A DNA stretch of 64,000 bases from Clostridium sporogenes (GTDB lineage: Bacteria > Bacillota > Clostridia > Clostridiales > Clostridiaceae): contig NZ_CP011663.1 in the NCBI RefSeq assembly GCF_001020205.1, forward strand, positions 2,046,001 through 2,110,000, given 5' to 3'. The stretch's first letter is position 1; each line of letters starts with the position of its first letter. Shown here piece by piece: positions 45,900 through 55,240 of this stretch. The notes under the pieces were generated by a model. That model had not been told where the DNA came from and did no database searches. It saw nothing but the letters and a program-made list of their open reading frames with translations. A program made the position numbers and the translations under genes.

Positions 45900-47063
45900 T
45901 TATGTGCCCATAAAAACCTTTCCTGCAGAAGCCATTATGGCTATCATTATAAAAAACATTACAGATACACATATCAAACAAGATAATATAAGTATTAATG
46001 AGTCTCCTGCAGCTCCTATAGAGTTTACAAGCCTACTATCACTTATAGGCTCTATTAAAGCCGCTGCCATCTTATACATAAAAGCCATTATTAAAAGCTT
46101 TATAACAGGCACTAAAAGCATGGCCACTATTACAATAAGTCCTAAACTGCTTATAGAATTTTTTAAAAGTAATGAATAGCCAGCTACAGTAGAAATGGCA
46201 TCAGATAAACATTTACCTACCACTGGGACAAAATTATCTACAGCATATTTTGCCGTTTTAACAGTGACTTGATCCATAGCTTTAGAAGTTATACCTCTTA
46301 TAGTAACTACCCCTACAAATACAGTCATTACAATTCCTTGAGTCCAAAGAGCTACTTGATTTAATAATTTTGTTAATTTATTTATCTTATAGTCCTCTGA
46401 TAAATTATCTACAAACTGCAAAACAAAGGTCATACATATTAATGGAATTATAAATCTTGAAAATATATTAGCACTTATATTTATAGTTCCTATTATTATA
46501 GGATCTAACATAGCCGCTTCTGCAATCCCCCCTATAGAAGCTATAAGCATTATTAAAATTGGTATTAATGCCATCATAAAATCTGTCATCTTATTTATAG
46601 TATCTCTAGCTATATTAACCCCTAAATAAAAACTTCTAGCTAATATTATTATTATTAATGCATAACAAGCAAAGTAAGCTATATCCGATAAAGTTTCATT
46701 ACTAAAGGCCTTTTGTAAATTATTCAGCAAAGCACATATTATAGCCACCATAATTAGAAGAGCAATTAATTTTAAGGAAGCCGCTATTTCTTTAAATACA
46801 TATGTAGTTATAGCTTTTGCTGCTTTCTTTACAGAAATGTGGCTTTCTCCCTTTTCCATAAAATTTTTTACATAATCTTTTGCATTTATATCCTTTAAAA
46901 TCTCATATTGATTTTTCATATTAGATATATAATCATATAGTTTTTCTATTTCCTGATTTTCTTCCTTTATTTCATTATGCTGGCTAGGTGCGGCTTGTAC
47001 ATTGAAACATAATATAATCGTAAATAAGGCTGTTAATAAAATAGTCATTAATCTTTTTTTCAT
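45900..47063 (-). CDS. spoIIIAE: Stage III sporulation protein AE
   Basis: Polytopic membrane protein of the SpoIIIA complex, 387 residues. A cleavable-looking signal segment (residues 4-25, ending QAAPS) is followed by a coiled stretch and about seven to eight helices. The conserved core is FVPVVGKCLSDAISTVAGYSLLLK (in parts: FVPVVGKCLSDA, TVAGYSLLLKN). AGGTGAG precedes the ATG; the gap to AD is 8 bases. Confidence 0.94.
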   Translation of the reverse strand: MKKRLMTILLTALFTIILCFNVQAAPSQHNEIKEENQEIEKLYDYISNMKNQYEILKDINAKDYVKNFMEKGESHISVKKAAKAITTYVFKEIAASLKLIALLIMVAIICALLNNLQKAFSNETLSDIAYFACYALIIIILARSFYLGVNIARDTINKMTDFMMALIPILIMLIASIGGIAEAAMLDPIIIGTINISANIFSRFIIPLICMTFVLQFVDNLSEDYKINKLTKLLNQVALWTQGIVMTVFVGVVTIRGITSKAMDQVTVKTAKYAVDNFVPVVGKCLSDAISTVAGYSLLLKNSISSLGLIVIVAMLLVPVIKLLIMAFMYKMAAALIEPISDSRLVNSIGAAGDSLILILSCLICVSVMFFIMIAIMASAGKVFMGT

Positions 47064-47071
47064 TTTCTCAC

Positions 47072-47455
47072 CTACATAATCTTTAAAATAGATTGAAGTA
47101 CTGCCATAAGTATAGGTATGGCAAGTCCAAGTATTAGTATCTTACCAGCAAATTCTACTTTTGATGCTAAGCTATTTTCTCCTGCGTCTTTGCATATCTC
47201 ACTACAAAAGGTAGCCAAATAAGCTATTCCTAATATTTTAAAAACTGTGCTTAAATATATAAAATCTATATTAGTTTTTGAAGCTAATTGTTGCATAAAT
47301 TGAAGTATGGCTGTTATTTTAGATGTTAAAAATAAAAATATTATGACTCCTGCTGCAATACTTATTTGGACTGCTAAATCATCTCTTCTTCCTTTAAATA
47401 TTAGTATTAAAAATAGTGAAATAAATGCAAAGGCTACTATTTTAATGATTTCCAT
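47072..47455 (-). CDS. spoIIIAD: Stage III sporulation protein AD
   Basis: A 127-residue membrane protein with four hydrophobic helices and the SpoIIIAC/AD family features (IAAGVIIFLFLTSKI, KILGIAYLATFCSEICKDAGE). The ATG lies behind a GGAGGG site. It is adjacent to AE. Confidence 0.93.
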   Translation of the reverse strand: MEIIKIVAFAFISLFLILIFKGRRDDLAVQISIAAGVIIFLFLTSKITAILQFMQQLASKTNIDFIYLSTVFKILGIAYLATFCSEICKDAGENSLASKVEFAGKILILGLAIPILMAVLQSILKIM

Positions 47456-47481
47456 TTTTCCCTCCTAAGCCTTAGCATATT

Positions 47482-47679
47482 TTAAATTTGGAACATGGTT
47501 TTTACCGCATTAAATAATTTATTTATCAAATTTATTACCATCATAAGTATTACAACTATACCTGCTAAATTAGTTACCACTGCATAATCATCTTTACCAC
47601 TAGATTTTAATATTTTATCCAAAATTATAACCAATATGCTTACTCCAGCTATCTTAAAAATCAACTGTATGTCCAGCAT
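47482..47679 (-). CDS. spoIIIAC: Stage III sporulation protein AC
   Basis: A 65-residue protein with two helices, starting MLDIQLIFKIAGVSILVII and containing LKSSGKDDYAVVTNLAGIV, as in SpoIIIAC. I start at ATG 47679, 7 bases after AAAGGGGG; a longer frame to 47712 would include that site. The size matches Bacillus SpoIIIAC. Confidence 0.93.
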   Translation of the reverse strand: MLDIQLIFKIAGVSILVIILDKILKSSGKDDYAVVTNLAGIVVILMMVINLINKLFNAVKTMFQI

Positions 47680-47731
47680 GTTATACCCCCTTTTTAACCT
47701 ATATATTTTCATATAGTATTTTTAGTGTTTT

Positions 47732-48250
47732 TTATATAAATATAATCACCAATACAGCCCCTATGGAAAAGCCCAAATATTTATACATTTTCATATTTTT
47801 TATCATGGTTTCCTCTGCTCTATCACTTTGTTTCTTCAAATTATAAAGAGTTAACTCTATTATGTTTTCATGTCCCTTTGGATCCCACTGACCTAAATTT
47901 TTAGATAAATCTAATATTATATCTATATCTTCCTCTTTTAGTGCCATATTGTCTTTTTCCTCTAAAAAACCTTTATTAAAAGCTTCATAAATACTATTAA
48001 CTTTATTTTCATAGAGCATATTGGAAATTTTTTTAAACAAAGTACTTATAGGTTTTTTACTTTTTAAGGATATATTCATTAATATATCTGGTATGGAAGT
48101 ATAGGTATAGGTTATTTCATTTTTTAGTTCACTTATACATCGCTCCAATTCTAAAAGTTCATCTCTTCTATATTTAAATTTATTAGCAGTAGTTATCCCC
48201 CAATATAAACTTCCAACAAAAATTAATAAACTTCCTAAAATTTTAAACAT
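47732..48250 (-). CDS. spoIIIAB: Stage III sporulation protein AB
   Basis: A 172-residue protein with N- and C-terminal hydrophobic helices and a helical centre similar to the GspF fold. Features are RRDELLELERCISELKNEITYT and LGFSIGAVLVIIFI. The start ATG 48250 is 11 bases after TAGGAG; a GTG four codons earlier overlaps the site. It is second in the operon. Confidence 0.92.
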   Translation of the reverse strand: MFKILGSLLIFVGSLYWGITTANKFKYRRDELLELERCISELKNEITYTYTSIPDILMNISLKSKKPISTLFKKISNMLYENKVNSIYEAFNKGFLEEKDNMALKEEDIDIILDLSKNLGQWDPKGHENIIELTLYNLKKQSDRAEETMIKNMKMYKYLGFSIGAVLVIIFI

Positions 48251-48288
48251 AGTTTTGTACACTCCTATTTTTTTAAGAAAAGTTTTTA

Positions 48289-49212
48289 TTAAATTATCCT
48301 ACAGTAAAGCTTGGTTTTCTTATTAAAATCATATACATATTCTAAAGTACCTACGGATTTTTTAGAGCTTAAAACTATAGCTCTTTTAAAAACTTTATTT
48401 TCTACTATTTCTTTAAAAACAGGCCTATTATAAATATCCTCCACTCCAAAGCCATGTATGGTTGTTATTAGACTTACTCCTGAATTTAAAGCAATAAGTA
48501 TACTTTCTACATCCTTATAGGTTCCTATTTCATCGCAGATTATTACTTCTGGTGCCATACTTCTTATAGCCATTACTATACCTTCACTTTTAGGACAATT
48601 ATCTAAAACGTCCGTTCTCAAACCCACATCTAACTGAGGAACACCATTATAACTCCCAGCTATTTCACTTCTTTCATCTATAACAGATACTTTTTGACCT
48701 TTTAAATTTAAAGAATCCACTCCGTCAGATATTTTTTTAGATATATCCCTTATTATAGTAGTTTTACCGCATTTAGGCGGGGAAATTATTATAGTATTTA
48801 AGACCTGTCCATTTTCTACTATATAAGGCATAACTAGTTTTGAGGCATTATATATTTCTCTACAAATTCTTATATTTAAAGAACTTATATCTCTTATAGT
48901 TTTAACTTTGCCTCCATCTATTACACATCTACCACATATACCAACCCTATGACCGCCTTTTATAGTTAGGTATCCCTGTTTTATTTCTTCTTCAAAACTA
49001 TAAATAGAGTAATTACTCATTCTTTGAACTATAGACTTTATATCCTCTCTTTTCACTTCATAAGATGCAAGCTTTTCTTTATTGCCTATCTGGAAACATA
49101 TAGGTTTTCCTATTTTAAATCTTATTTCTTGAAGCTTATCTACTTCATCTAAATCACATATTAATCTACTTATATGACTTGGAAGTATATTTAGAATTTC
49201 TTTTGTATACAA
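48289..49212 (-). CDS. spoIIIAA: Stage III sporulation protein AA (secretion-type ATPase)
   Basis: Cytoplasmic ATPase of the SpoIIIA complex, related to type II/IV secretion ATPases. The 307-residue protein has Walker A SPPKCGKTTIIRD, Walker B-like SVIDERSEIAG, MAPEVIICDEIGT and TTIHGFG. The best start is the TTG at 49212, 9 bases after AAAGGAG (MYTKEILNILPS); an ATG three codons earlier abuts the site. First gene of the operon, so a mother-cell sigma-E promoter is expected just upstream, though I could not fix it. Confidence 0.94.
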   Translation of the reverse strand: MYTKEILNILPSHISRLICDLDEVDKLQEIRFKIGKPICFQIGNKEKLASYEVKREDIKSIVQRMSNYSIYSFEEEIKQGYLTIKGGHRVGICGRCVIDGGKVKTIRDISSLNIRICREIYNASKLVMPYIVENGQVLNTIIISPPKCGKTTIIRDISKKISDGVDSLNLKGQKVSVIDERSEIAGSYNGVPQLDVGLRTDVLDNCPKSEGIVMAIRSMAPEVIICDEIGTYKDVESILIALNSGVSLITTIHGFGVEDIYNRPVFKEIVENKVFKRAIVLSSKKSVGTLEYVYDFNKKTKLYCRII

Positions 49213-49370
49213 ATTTATCATCTCCTTTCTTTATAAAATATCTATTTCAAACTTAACGAAATTATTCCAAAAACTTTATTAAAATAATTATTAGATGTTT
49301 CTTTGTTTTATTCTTTTTCAGATTATTAATGATAGTAATAGGCTATACCATATAATTTTTTGTATAAAAA

Positions 49371-49406
49371 AAACACCTTATAAGATTTTAATCTTATAAG
49401 GTGTTT
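49371..49406. terminator. Rho-independent terminator
   Basis: AAACACCTTATAAGAT pairs with ATCTTATAAGGTGTTT around a 4-base loop. It lies 2 bases after the stop of the 49409 gene on the minus strand and separates efp-side genes from spoIIIAA. Confidence 0.88.
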
Positions 49407-49408
49407 AA

Positions 49409-49828
49409 CTAATCGTTTTTATTTTTTAATTCTTCACATTCATAGTCACAACTACATATATTGTTTAAGGATATTTCTTTGTGGCAATTTGGACAACAAA
49501 TATTTCCTTTACCTCCAAATACATCTTTATCAATATAGATGGTTTCATCACACATAGGACATTCTATTCCCATAAAGTCTTCTAGAAAATCCTCATCTTC
49601 ATCTTCATCATAAAAATCTTCCTGAAGGGAAAGTAAATCTTGATCTATAGTATCTACATATTCCTGTATTATACTTTGAGATTCTTTCATATCTTCAACT
49701 TCATAAGCTATATCCTGTAATATATCAGACATAACAGAAATTATTTTTCCTTCTTTACTATCCTCTTTAACCTCTAGCCCTTCTATAAGACCTTTTAAAT
49801 AGGATACTTTTGAAGTAATAGATTTCAC
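49409..49828 (-). CDS. Conserved clostridial protein with acidic linker and zinc ribbon (CD1247-like)
   Basis: A 139-residue protein. The helical N-terminus (ITSKVSYLKGLIEGLEV) is a recurring domain in clostridial genomes and is sometimes named after C. difficile CD1247. A very acidic linker follows (DEDEDEDFLEDF, about residues 74-85). The C-terminal zinc ribbon uses CPMC and CCPNC (about residues 90-118), with extra Cys near the end. Function unknown. The GTG start is 9 bases after AAGGA. It lies between efp and spoIIIAA. Confidence 0.78.
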   Translation of the reverse strand: MKSITSKVSYLKGLIEGLEVKEDSKEGKIISVMSDILQDIAYEVEDMKESQSIIQEYVDTIDQDLLSLQEDFYDEDEDEDFLEDFMGIECPMCDETIYIDKDVFGGKGNICCPNCHKEISLNNICSCDYECEELKNKND

Positions 49829-49868
49829 AAAATCACATCCTTACAAATTATACTATCTATAGTATAGA

Positions 49869-50426
49869 CTAAACTCTTTCCATATATTCACCAGTTCTTG
49901 TATCTACTCTGATAGTTTCTCCTTCATTTACGAATAATGGAACTTGAATTGTAGCTCCAGTTTCTAATGTAGCTGGTTTCATTACGTTACTAGTAGTATT
50001 TCCTTTTGCACCTGGTTCTGTATGAGATATAGTTAATTCAACAAAGTTTGGTGCTTCTACTGAGAAAGCTTCTCCTTTAAAGAACTTTATTGTAGCAAAC
50101 ATATTTTCTTTTAAGAATTTTATAGCTTCTTCAACTTTATCATAATTTAATGGAATTTGTTCAAAAGTTTCTTGATCCATGAAGTAATATAATTCTCCAT
50201 CAGTATATAAATATTGCATTTCTTTTCTTTCAATAACTGCTTCTTGAAGTTTTGCAGTTGGATTAAAAGTTGTTTCTGTTACAGCTCCAGTTATGGCATT
50301 CTTTAACTTAGTTCTTACGAAAGCCGCTCCTTTACCTGGTTTTACATGTAGGAATTCTACAACTACGTATACTTGTCCATCTTGTTCAAAAGTAGTTCCT
50401 TTTCTTAAATCTCCTGCTGATATCAT
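49869..50426 (-). CDS. efp: Translation elongation factor P
   Basis: Helps ribosomes through polyproline stretches. The 185-residue protein has the N-terminal KOW-like domain with the loop HVKPGKGAAFVRTKL, whose Lys (near residue 32) is the modifiable tip, and the C-terminal OB domain ending IRVDTRTGEYMERV. The ATG is behind GGAGGG. No modification gene is adjacent. Confidence 0.96.
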   Translation of the reverse strand: MISAGDLRKGTTFEQDGQVYVVVEFLHVKPGKGAAFVRTKLKNAITGAVTETTFNPTAKLQEAVIERKEMQYLYTDGELYYFMDQETFEQIPLNYDKVEEAIKFLKENMFATIKFFKGEAFSVEAPNFVELTISHTEPGAKGNTTSNVMKPATLETGATIQVPLFVNEGETIRVDTRTGEYMERV

Positions 50427-50514
50427 TTATGTATCCCTCCAAAACTAAATATTCCTTTTTATATTATAACCTTTGTAAGGCCTTATATACGAATTTTTTT
50501 AATATAATACAATG

Positions 50515-50958
50515 TTATTTTTCCCTTACTAAATTATTTAAAATAAATTCTATAGCCATTATATATCCATAATAACCAAAACCACTAATAACACCTAAAG
50601 AAGCTTCTGCAGTAACAGATTTTTTTCTATATTCTTCTCTTCTATATATATTGCTTAAGTGAACTTCTACTACAGGTATATTTATACTTCTTATAGCATC
50701 TAATATAGCTATACTATAATGAGAATAGGCTGCAGGATTTATAACTATAGCATTATATTTTTTTTCTGATTCAATTATTTTATTTATAATTGTTCCTTCT
50801 TCATTACTTTGGAAAAAATCTATTTTTAAATCTTCATTTTTAAAATGTGATTTTATTTCTTTGTTTATATCTTCCAAGGTAATATTGCCATATACATCCG
50901 GCTCTCTTTTACCTAATAAATTTAAATTAGGTCCATTAATAATTAATATATTATTCAC
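50515..50958 (-). CDS. aroQ: 3-dehydroquinate dehydratase, type II
   Basis: Shikimate pathway enzyme. The 147-residue protein has IINGPNLNLLGKREPDVYG (with the catalytic Tyr), FFQSNEEG, INPAAYSHYSIAILDAI and VEVHLSNIYRREEYR. It starts at a GTG behind AAAGGAGAAGG with a slightly long spacer. It forms a pair with aroK upstream. Confidence 0.94.
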   Translation of the reverse strand: MNNILIINGPNLNLLGKREPDVYGNITLEDINKEIKSHFKNEDLKIDFFQSNEEGTIINKIIESEKKYNAIVINPAAYSHYSIAILDAIRSINIPVVEVHLSNIYRREEYRKKSVTAEASLGVISGFGYYGYIMAIEFILNNLVREK

Positions 50959-51112
50959 CTTTAAAGCCTTCTCCTTTTTAATGATACTATATGCTGTCCT
51001 ATATAATACTCAAACAATGATATTTTATCAAAACTTCACTTTATTTGCAAATAATATTATGGGTATTTGCAAATATTTTTTCATAAAATACATATATTGT
51101 TATTTTTTTCTT

Positions 51113-51637
51113 TTATATAACCTTACATTTTTTATAGGCCTTTACAATTGCAATTAAGCTTTTCTCTTTGCTAGTATTACATATTATAGTATGAGCTTTT
51201 TCATAAATCTCTATTCTTTCTTTGTACATTCCCTCTAGAAACTTTGTATCATTGTTTTTTAAAAGAGGTCTTATATTATTTGCTTTTTTTACCATTCTTT
51301 TAATTAACTCTTCTAATGGCACCTTAAGATATACTGTAAACCCAATATTTTTTAGTTTATATATGTTCCCATTATATATGGGAAGTCCCCCGCCTGTAGA
51401 TATAACCTTATTATTTTCTTTTTTTAGCTTGTTTATAATTTCTAATTCCTTTTCTCTAAAATAATCTTCTCCATATATTTTAAATATTTCTTTTATACTT
51501 TTACCTTCTATTTCTTCTATAAGTATATCCGTATCTATAAAATCATATTTTAAAATCTTACTAAGTTCTCTACCTAAGGTGCTTTTTCCACTTAAAGGCA
51601 TACCTATTAAAATAATATTCTCCAAACCCACCACCAT
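51113..51637 (-). CDS. aroK: Shikimate kinase
   Basis: Phosphorylates shikimate. The 174-residue protein has the P-loop GMPLSGKSTLG, the shikimate-binding DIDTD-like segment FIDTDILIEE, the FREKE-type motif YFREKELEII, and STGGGLPI. The listed ATG at 51637 lacks a clean ribosome site; a TTG at 51625 (MENIILIGMPLSGKS) behind GGTGGTGGG is a plausible alternative. It is downstream of the pilus genes by 138 bases. Confidence 0.92.
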   Translation of the reverse strand: MVVGLENIILIGMPLSGKSTLGRELSKILKYDFIDTDILIEEIEGKSIKEIFKIYGEDYFREKELEIINKLKKENNKVISTGGGLPIYNGNIYKLKNIGFTVYLKVPLEELIKRMVKKANNIRPLLKNNDTKFLEGMYKERIEIYEKAHTIICNTSKEKSLIAIVKAYKKCKVI

Positions 51638-51775
51638 CTTTACTAAAAAATTATATTTTCAATTAAAATACTTATGTAACAATAATTTATTATTATTGTA
51701 AAATATTAAAATTCATTAAATCAAAATTCAGATTTGATAAAAATTATTTTTAAATTAAATTTTACTTTATTTAAT

Positions 51776-52243
51776 TTAATTTTTTACATACTGTAATGTA
51801 ATATCTACCTGTTTTTCTTCCTCATTACTATAACTATTATTAACTTCTTCCCCACTTTCATTACCATTAGTACTATTTTTTATTTTCTTAGTATTCATAT
51901 TTAAATTTTTAATACTTCTAAAGTTTTTTGAAGAATTCACATTACTTAAAAATTTTTTTAAATCCTCATTGTCCCCATAGTATTTTAGATTTACATATAT
52001 ATTATTTTTTTCACTTTCTATGCTTTTAACACTTACATAAGGATTTTCACTTAATTTTTCTAAAATATAAGTACAATCTATGCTTTTTACACTGTTTGCA
52101 TTTTGAAAACTTAACTGCAGCCTGTTTTTTTCTTCCTCAATTAAACTAACCTTGTTATTTAAATTTATATTAAATAATATAATAGTTGGAAGTATTAATA
52201 AATTTATTATAAAAACAATTCTATATATATTCAATCTTTTCAA
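51776..52243 (-). CDS. PilO-like pilus alignment protein
   Basis: A 155-residue bitopic membrane protein with one N-terminal helix (about residues 8-27), a short coiled coil and an alpha/beta ferredoxin-like region. Ser/Asn/Glu-rich near the end. Its size, topology and last position after the PilM- and PilN-like genes suggest a PilO role, linking the inner-membrane platform. Sequence alone does not prove it. The TTG start (52243) is 8 bases after GGAG; a GTG three codons earlier overlaps the upstream stop. Confidence 0.6.
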   Translation of the reverse strand: MKRLNIYRIVFIINLLILPTIILFNINLNNKVSLIEEEKNRLQLSFQNANSVKSIDCTYILEKLSENPYVSVKSIESEKNNIYVNLKYYGDNEDLKKFLSNVNSSKNFRSIKNLNMNTKKIKNSTNGNESGEEVNNSYSNEEEKQVDITLQYVKN

Positions 52244-52248
52244 TTTTA

Positions 52249-52695
52249 TCACTCCAAAATAAATTTAAATTTATAAAAATCCTCTTCTTTTTCTGGTACA
52301 TCTAAATTTTTAATATTTATTTTTTTATCTTTTTCTAATAAATTTAATAAACTATAATAATTATTTAAATCTAAACATCTTCCCTCTAAAATTGCCCTAC
52401 CTTCTTTTATATTAAAGCTGTCCACTATAATTCCTTCGTTTGTATTTTTCCATAGATTTATAAAAAGATTGTAGTTTTTATCTGTTTTGTGATTATTATT
52501 ATTTTTCCTCTGTTTTTTTAGATTTAAATTATGAATTTCTTCATTTATCAGATCCATCCTTTTCATACTCCATAATACTTTATTAAAAAATATAATATTT
52601 ATAGTTAATAGAATAATTATTAATACTATATGTTTTTTTATAGATTTTTTATGGCTTATTTCTATATAGCTTTCTGGTATAAAATTAATTTTCAC
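52249..52695 (-). CDS. PilN-like membrane protein
   Basis: A 148-residue protein starting MKINFIPESYIEISHKKS, which resembles the short conserved cytoplasmic N-terminus that lets PilN bind PilM (consensus INLLP). One helix (about 21-40) and a periplasm-side coiled coil with alpha/beta domain follow. It starts at a GTG 9 bases after GGGAG and is followed by the PilO-like gene. Confidence 0.65.
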   Translation of the reverse strand: MKINFIPESYIEISHKKSIKKHIVLIIILLTINIIFFNKVLWSMKRMDLINEEIHNLNLKKQRKNNNNHKTDKNYNLFINLWKNTNEGIIVDSFNIKEGRAILEGRCLDLNNYYSLLNLLEKDKKINIKNLDVPEKEEDFYKFKFILE

Positions 52696-52710
52696 TTTCT
52701 TTTTCTCCCA

Positions 52711-53427
52711 CTATATTATTCTTTTATAATCTTTTTCTCTAAATTTTTGTAAAGATACAAAATTGTATTCTTTTAGCTTATCTTTTATAAAACTTTCCTC
52801 TATATTTATTCCATATATAGTATTTAAATTTATATTTAACTCATCCGCTTTTTTTAAAACCCTTTCTATTTTGTGATCTTCCTTTTCCCCCTCATAAATA
52901 AAATTACTATAAATTAAATTATTTTCTGAATAAAGTATTATGTAAGTGTATTTTTTATGCTTAAATAAAAAAATATAATTTTTTTCCTTTATATATTCCC
53001 TGTATAAATTTAATACAGAAAATTGTATTGAATATATACCTGCTATATTTTTGCACTGTGTCATGCATTTTTTTAATATTTTATTATTGCCTATATTTAT
53101 ACAAAAAATTATACTTTCCATATTAGTTTTATTTTTCTTTAAAATATCATAACTATATAATATATTGTGTATATCATTAAATTCATATATCAATTCATTT
53201 TTTATTATTTCATTTATTTTATTTTTGTTATTTATTCTAGGTAATGTTATAAATTTAGCATATACTCTCTCCCCTTCTAGTATTAGATACAATTTTCTCT
53301 TTTCCATATTAACTATTTTTATTATATTATTCTCTATAAGACTTTTTTCTTTTAAGCTATTAAATCTCATGTCCTTTAAACATATGTTACTTTTATCCAT
53401 TTCCAACAAGTTAATATTTTTAAACAA
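52711..53427 (-). CDS. Divergent PilM-like protein
   Basis: A 238-residue soluble protein in the slot of pilM. It has KRKLYLILEGERVYAKFITLP near residue 43, resembling the GspL/PilM actin-like fold (a beta hairpin after the first domain), and no membrane segment. It is about 100 residues shorter than ordinary PilM, so the actin-like fold may be trimmed and ATP binding lost. The TTG start is coupled to the preceding stop. Assignment is by order and fold impression. Confidence 0.5.
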   Translation of the reverse strand: MFKNINLLEMDKSNICLKDMRFNSLKEKSLIENNIIKIVNMEKRKLYLILEGERVYAKFITLPRINNKNKINEIIKNELIYEFNDIHNILYSYDILKKNKTNMESIIFCINIGNNKILKKCMTQCKNIAGIYSIQFSVLNLYREYIKEKNYIFLFKHKKYTYIILYSENNLIYSNFIYEGEKEDHKIERVLKKADELNINLNTIYGINIEESFIKDKLKEYNFVSLQKFREKDYKRII

Positions 53428-53874
53428 TTAATTACTCACTTTCCTTTCATAGGATACATATTCCCTTTTATAAGCTATATTAGAATCCTTAGTAGAAATT
53501 TTGTATTTTTCTTGCTTATAAAAAAGTTTATTTTTGTAATAATCTATTATTAAATCTCCATTATAGAAATAAGCCGAACTATTACTTAAAGTAACTTTAA
53601 AATTCTTATCTAAACTTCTTATAAATTTATCCATATTATCTGAATTTATATTATCTATATTGTCATAAAAAAACTTATCTATATAAGATAACACATACTC
53701 TCTATCCTTTTGTACATTATTTACTTTGCTTAAAGATCTAAGTTCCTTACCGCTATTTTGACACTTTATGTTTTCCATTTTAAGTATGAATAAACTAGAA
53801 AATATACATAAGCAACCCATAAATAATGCATACAAAAGTATATACCCCTCTTTTATTCTTTTTTTATTAAACAT
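53428..53874 (-). CDS. Minor prepilin-like protein (PilX/GspK/ComGG type)
   Basis: A 148-residue protein whose N-terminus KEGYILLYALFMGCLCIFSSLF has a possible prepilin peptidase site after Gly10. It has Tyr, not Glu, at the +5 position. Loss of Glu5 is typical of the pilus-tip pseudopilin GspK. The start overlaps the preceding prepilin gene by 22 bases. The mature part is charged with no recognisable domain. Confidence 0.6.
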   Translation of the reverse strand: MFNKKRIKEGYILLYALFMGCLCIFSSLFILKMENIKCQNSGKELRSLSKVNNVQKDREYVLSYIDKFFYDNIDNINSDNMDKFIRSLDKNFKVTLSNSSAYFYNGDLIIDYYKNKLFYKQEKYKISTKDSNIAYKREYVSYERKVSN

Positions 53875-54293
53875 CTTATATATTCTTTCCCTTTCTTTCC
53901 TACTATCTTTAAATGTATTACATCACCCTTTTCCTTTACATTAAATTCTTTTATCCCTCTACAGATATTATTAGTAGTAGTAGAATATTTAGCACCATAA
54001 CTTATAATTATGTTTCCAGCCCTATCTTTTCTTATATAGTCATATCCCTTATCATCTGCTCTTTCTACTTTTATAATATCTTCTATAACCTTTGATGATG
54101 CTTCTTTATCTAAAACATACTTTATAAGATTAAAAGCTTCTTCTATATAAACAGTCTCCAAGGTTTCTTCCTTTTTAATTTTATAATTACTTGTATACTT
54201 TACAGTAATTGTAATTATATAAAGACTCACTATAGACATAATTGACAATCCTATTAAAATTTCTATTATAGAAAAACCTTTCCTCTTTATCAT
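53853..54293 (-). CDS. Type IV prepilin-like protein
   Basis: A 146-residue class III prepilin. The signal KRKG precedes FSIIEILIGLSIMSIVSLY, with cleavage after Gly and the required Glu5. The start codon overlaps the previous gene's stop by 4 bases (ATGA), implying coupling. It is PilW/ComGF-like by position. Confidence 0.82.
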   Translation of the reverse strand: MIKRKGFSIIEILIGLSIMSIVSLYIITITVKYTSNYKIKKEETLETVYIEEAFNLIKYVLDKEASSKVIEDIIKVERADDKGYDYIRKDRAGNIIISYGAKYSTTTNNICRGIKEFNVKEKGDVIHLKIVGKKGKEYIRCLIKKE

Positions 54294-54736
54294 CTTTTGT
54301 ACCTACCTTTATAAAATTCACAGTGAACCCTCTTTTTTTCTTTTCTTTCTTCATAATTTAATATTAAATTAACTTTAAATATCTCTGTTTCAGTAATTCT
54401 CATTTCTAAGTAAGGTTCTTTTTGGGGTACAATGTTTGTAAACAGCATTTTTGTATCTTTATTTTGGTGAAAATCCCAGTTCATTTCATCTTTATGTATA
54501 TATAGTTTATTTTCTTCTTTCAACCTTTTTAAATCCTCATAAGTAAAATTGTACATAACTTCATTTTTTACCCCCTGTAAAAGTCCTATATATTTTTCTC
54601 TTTGCCTATACTCACACTTTATTTTAGAAGCATTTTTGCTAGCTACTAAAGCACCTGATAAAAGCATTATAAATATTGACAAAGCACATAATATCTCTAT
54701 CATTATAAATCCTTTTTTATCCTTTAAATTCCACAT
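54290..54736 (-). CDS. Type IV prepilin-like protein
   Basis: A 148-residue prepilin starting MWNLKDKKG, then FIMIEILCALSIFIMLLSGA, with Glu5 in place. The start at ATG 54736 is 7 bases after GGA; the longer frame from GTG 54751 has no site. It overlaps the 3' end of the preceding gene by 20 bases. It is PilV/ComGE-like by position. Confidence 0.8.
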   Translation of the reverse strand: MWNLKDKKGFIMIEILCALSIFIMLLSGALVASKNASKIKCEYRQREKYIGLLQGVKNEVMYNFTYEDLKRLKEENKLYIHKDEMNWDFHQNKDTKMLFTNIVPQKEPYLEMRITETEIFKVNLILNYEERKEKKRVHCEFYKGRYKR

Positions 54737-55169
54737 GAGCTGTTCCAACACAAATAGTTACTTTGTGTGTTTTCCCTCCATTATCTTTAAACTTCAAAGT
54801 ACAAGCATCACTAGTAAAACCTCTATTATCTATAACTATTTTCCCTCCTGGTGAATTTACTGACTCTAAAACAATTCCCTGTGGAAAATAAAAATCTTCT
54901 TTACATATATAAGCTATATTGAATCCCATCTTGTTTTCTTTAATATTAAAATAAATATAACCCTGCTTTTTTTCTTCTCTACATCTTTCTCTAGAATTAT
55001 TTATAAAGTTCACCAAAGAAACCCCCGTTTCATCTACTGCAATATTATTTTTTATTTTGTTATAGCCAGATATTTTGGTAAAACTAACAGTAAATACTAT
55101 AATACATAAGCTCATAAAAATCATTATTTCTATTAACGTAAAACCTTTCTTATGTATGTATTTATCCAA
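54717..55169 (-). CDS. Type IV prepilin-like protein (GspH/FimT-like)
   Basis: A 150-residue prepilin with MDKYIHKKG, then FTLIEIMIFMSLCIIVFTVSF. The mature part has a beta-rich end (NSPGGKIVIDNRGFTSDACTLKF in parts: GGKIVIDNRGF, HKVTICVG), like GspH/FimT minor pilins. I prefer the TTG start at 55169, 8 bases after AGGAG, to a GTG three codons upstream that touches the site. Confidence 0.82.
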   Translation of the reverse strand: MDKYIHKKGFTLIEIMIFMSLCIIVFTVSFTKISGYNKIKNNIAVDETGVSLVNFINNSRERCREEKKQGYIYFNIKENKMGFNIAYICKEDFYFPQGIVLESVNSPGGKIVIDNRGFTSDACTLKFKDNGGKTHKVTICVGTAHVEFKG

Positions 55170-55240
55170 TACTTTCACTCCTTTTTAAATTTTATGAGGT
55201 TATTATTTACATGAGATGAAGTTTGTAATTTTACTTTATG

